From Spirochaetaceae bacterium (GTDB lineage Bacteria; Spirochaetota; Spirochaetia; DSM-27196; Salinispiraceae): a DNA stretch of 6,583 nucleotides. The notes under the pieces were generated by a model that was not told the origin of the DNA, searched no databases, and worked only from the letters and a program-made list of their open reading frames with translations. Positions 5,700 through 6,583 of the stretch are shown piece after piece. Numbering within the stretch: the stretch's first letter is position 1; every line of letters begins with the position of its first letter. A program made the position numbers and the translations under genes. The stretch is taken from assembly GCA_007129335.1 (NCBI GenBank), contig SKVS01000017.1, positions 1 through 6,583 on the forward strand. The letters run 5' to 3'.

Positions 5700-5729
5700 T
5701 GTGGATAACCTGTGGAAAACTTATTCACA
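5700..5729. other. DnaA-box cluster 2
   Basis: TTATCCACA on the minus strand (5700-5708, exact consensus) is followed by TTTTCCACA on the minus strand (5711-5719) and TTATTCACA on the plus strand (5721-5729), each one base from consensus. Starts are 11 and 10 bases apart. The cluster ends two bases before the stop codon of the ybjQ-like gene. Confidence 0.65.
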
Positions 5730-5731
5730 GT

Positions 5732-6046
5732 CTATTCGATAATAACTGCGGTACCATAAGCCATGAGTTCAGCGGCGCCCTGCATCATACTGGTTGTAGA
5801 AAAACGAACCGCTACTATGGCATTTGCTCCTAATTGCTGGGCATCCTCAATTAATCGATCTAAGGTTTGCTCCCGGGCTTCGGACATCATTTTTGTATAA
5901 TCGGATATTTCACCTCCGATCATGTTTTTGAAGACAGCCGAGATGTCCCTTCCGATATTTCGGGCTCGAATGGTATTTCCCCGGACTAACCCCAGGACTT
6001 TCACGATTTTTTTTCCGGGTACATCCGGGGTGGTAACGACGATCAT
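5732..6046 (-). CDS. YbjQ/UPF0145 family protein
   Basis: A 104-residue protein of the normal length for YbjQ. It has the family's conserved blocks in order: ARNIGRDI (28-35), IGGEISDYTKMMSEAREQ (43-60), GANAIVAVRF (73-82) and a C-terminal AELMAYGTAV (92-101). The family forms pentameric, dodecin-like assemblies and has been proposed to bind heavy metals; its function is not established. The start codon overlaps the stop of the anti-sigma-like gene by 4 bases (ATGA), with AAGGAG (6055-6060) eight bases upstream, so it is translationally coupled and belongs to the sigma-factor operon. Its 3' end abuts DnaA-box cluster 2, and I see no terminator for it. Confidence 0.9.
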   Translation of the reverse strand: MIVVTTPDVPGKKIVKVLGLVRGNTIRARNIGRDISAVFKNMIGGEISDYTKMMSEAREQTLDRLIEDAQQLGANAIVAVRFSTTSMMQGAAELMAYGTAVIIE

Positions 6047-6483
6047 CGAATAATCTCCTTGTAGGATTTTCCTTTTGATTCTTCGAGTTTATACCAAAAA
6101 GCCTGTATAAGAAAGCATAGAATGCCTGCTGCCAGGGAGAAGCCGCTGAAGACCCTTATGCTTGGTTGGGCTTCCACGGCAAGTCGCATGGAGGTCAGGA
6201 TGTTGCCTGTCAAAAATCCCAAACCCCCTAGAAGCATGAATATTGTTCCCAGGAACATGAGTATCTTTCGTGACCCTCTGGTTTCAAAATCCTGGTACCA
6301 AACCTTTGGTTCGAGGGGGAAGGGTATTTGGGAAAGGCGTTGCTTGAGTTGAAGAAGCTGAATGTATTCGTTCCTGTATAAGTAGTTGCCCTCTATGAGG
6401 CTCAGAATCTCGGGTATTTCCTCAGCAGGTAGTTCGTTATCTGTCAGAGCTTGTATTTTTAAGAGAATTTTTTCATCGAGCAT
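6043..6483 (-). CDS. Anti-sigma-factor-like membrane protein lacking a zinc motif
   Basis: A 146-residue protein. The N-terminal part (about 1-55), with ALTDNELP (12-19) and helices reading EEIPEILSLIE and YIQLLQLKQRL, resembles the cytoplasmic sigma-binding domain of ECF anti-sigma factors. Two hydrophobic segments follow (74-96 and 111-131) with a short loop, leaving both ends in the cytoplasm. Unlike zinc-containing anti-sigmas it has no His-x3-Cys-x2-Cys; the only cysteine is C123, inside the second membrane segment. Identification rests mainly on its place directly after a sigma factor (gap of two bases between stop and start), so moderate. AAGGAAGG (6490-6497) lies six bases before the ATG. 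It likely holds the sigma factor at the membrane until a signal arrives. Confidence 0.6.
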   Translation of the reverse strand: MLDEKILLKIQALTDNELPAEEIPEILSLIEGNYLYRNEYIQLLQLKQRLSQIPFPLEPKVWYQDFETRGSRKILMFLGTIFMLLGGLGFLTGNILTSMRLAVEAQPSIRVFSGFSLAAGILCFLIQAFWYKLEESKGKSYKEIIR

Positions 6484-6485
6484 GG

Positions 6486-6583
6486 TTAACCTTCCTTTCT
6501 CCTGGTTTTTTTGATTTTTATCTTTGCCTGTTCCAAAAATGTTCGGGCCAGTTCTTTTCTGGCGTAATAGAGCCTGGACATTA
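6486..6583 (-). CDS. ECF-type RNA polymerase sigma factor, C-terminal end only
   Basis: The window holds the last 32 complete codons of a minus-strand gene that enters from the right edge. It begins with MSRLYYARKELARTFLEQAK, with a codon ending in TA before it, compatible with the VMSRLxRARKxL end of sigma region 4.2 (helix-turn-helix binding the -35 element) in ECF sigma factors. A basic tail (KIKIKKTRRKEG) follows. The stop at 6486-6488 is two bases before the start of the anti-sigma-like gene, giving the usual sigma/anti-sigma gene order. The rest of the protein cannot be seen. Confidence 0.75.
   Translation of the reverse strand, partial: MSRLYYARKELARTFLEQAKIKIKKTRRKEG

Larger units (their letters stand above)
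5234..5731. other. 498-bp non-coding region between the convergent pspA and ybjQ-like genes
   Basis: I see no protein gene here. The left half (5263-5419) carries a chain of inverted repeats ending in a terminator. The right half (5442-5729) carries two groups of DnaA-box-like 9-mers around an AT-rich stretch. A TTGACA at 5563-5568 has no well-spaced -10 partner; the nearest, TATAAA at 5582-5587, is only 13 bases away. Between 5600 and 5699 I find only weak short inverted repeats, such as GGTTG (5653-5657) with CAACC (5667-5671). Confidence 0.6.

Overview
The window reads as a chromosomal region of a free-living spirochaete-like bacterium (Spirochaetota, Spirochaetaceae-like). This is an inference: the GAF-linked membrane protein, the STAS protein, the PspA homologue and the gene style resemble what I know of that group, but no rRNA or marker gene is present to prove it. 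Nothing looks like a phage, plasmid or insertion sequence.

Layout. Positions 1-2223 hold three minus-strand genes: a 5'-complete but truncated membrane/GAF signalling protein (1-1012) with its own promoter, a small FxsA-like membrane protein (1144-1650), and an exported protein of unknown function (1717-2223) whose promoter lies at 2250-2278. Positions 2387-5233 hold four plus-strand genes: a short-chain dehydrogenase/reductase, a STAS-domain anti-sigma-factor antagonist carrying a C-terminal zinc ribbon (strong promoter before it, hairpin terminator after it), a YbjN-like protein, and PspA. The last two genes overlap and are probably translationally coupled. Positions 5732-6583 hold a minus-strand operon: the tail of an ECF-type sigma factor, a two-TM anti-sigma-like protein and a YbjQ/UPF0145 protein, the last two overlapping by 4 nt.

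The theme is envelope and stress signalling. The membrane-GAF protein is probably the sensor of a SpoIIE/RsbU-type phosphatase whose catalytic end lies off the left edge. Its natural substrate type, a phosphorylatable STAS protein, is encoded 2.3 kb away. PspA is a membrane-damage protein, and an ECF sigma/anti-sigma pair sits at the right edge. No anti-sigma kinase (RsbW/SpoIIAB type) is visible here.

The most unusual part is non-coding. The 498-bp gap between pspA and the ybjQ-like gene (5234-5731) contains, in order, a run of hairpins, a copy of a dispersed palindromic repeat also found upstream of the STAS gene (41 of 47 bases identical), the pspA terminator, and then two clusters of three DnaA-box-like 9-mers spaced at about one helical turn, flanking an AT-rich stretch. 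That second half has the anatomy of a replication origin or a DnaA-binding control locus, although no dnaA or dnaN gene is in the window. Degenerate versions of the palindrome also occur just upstream of the dehydrogenase start codon and within the hairpin run.
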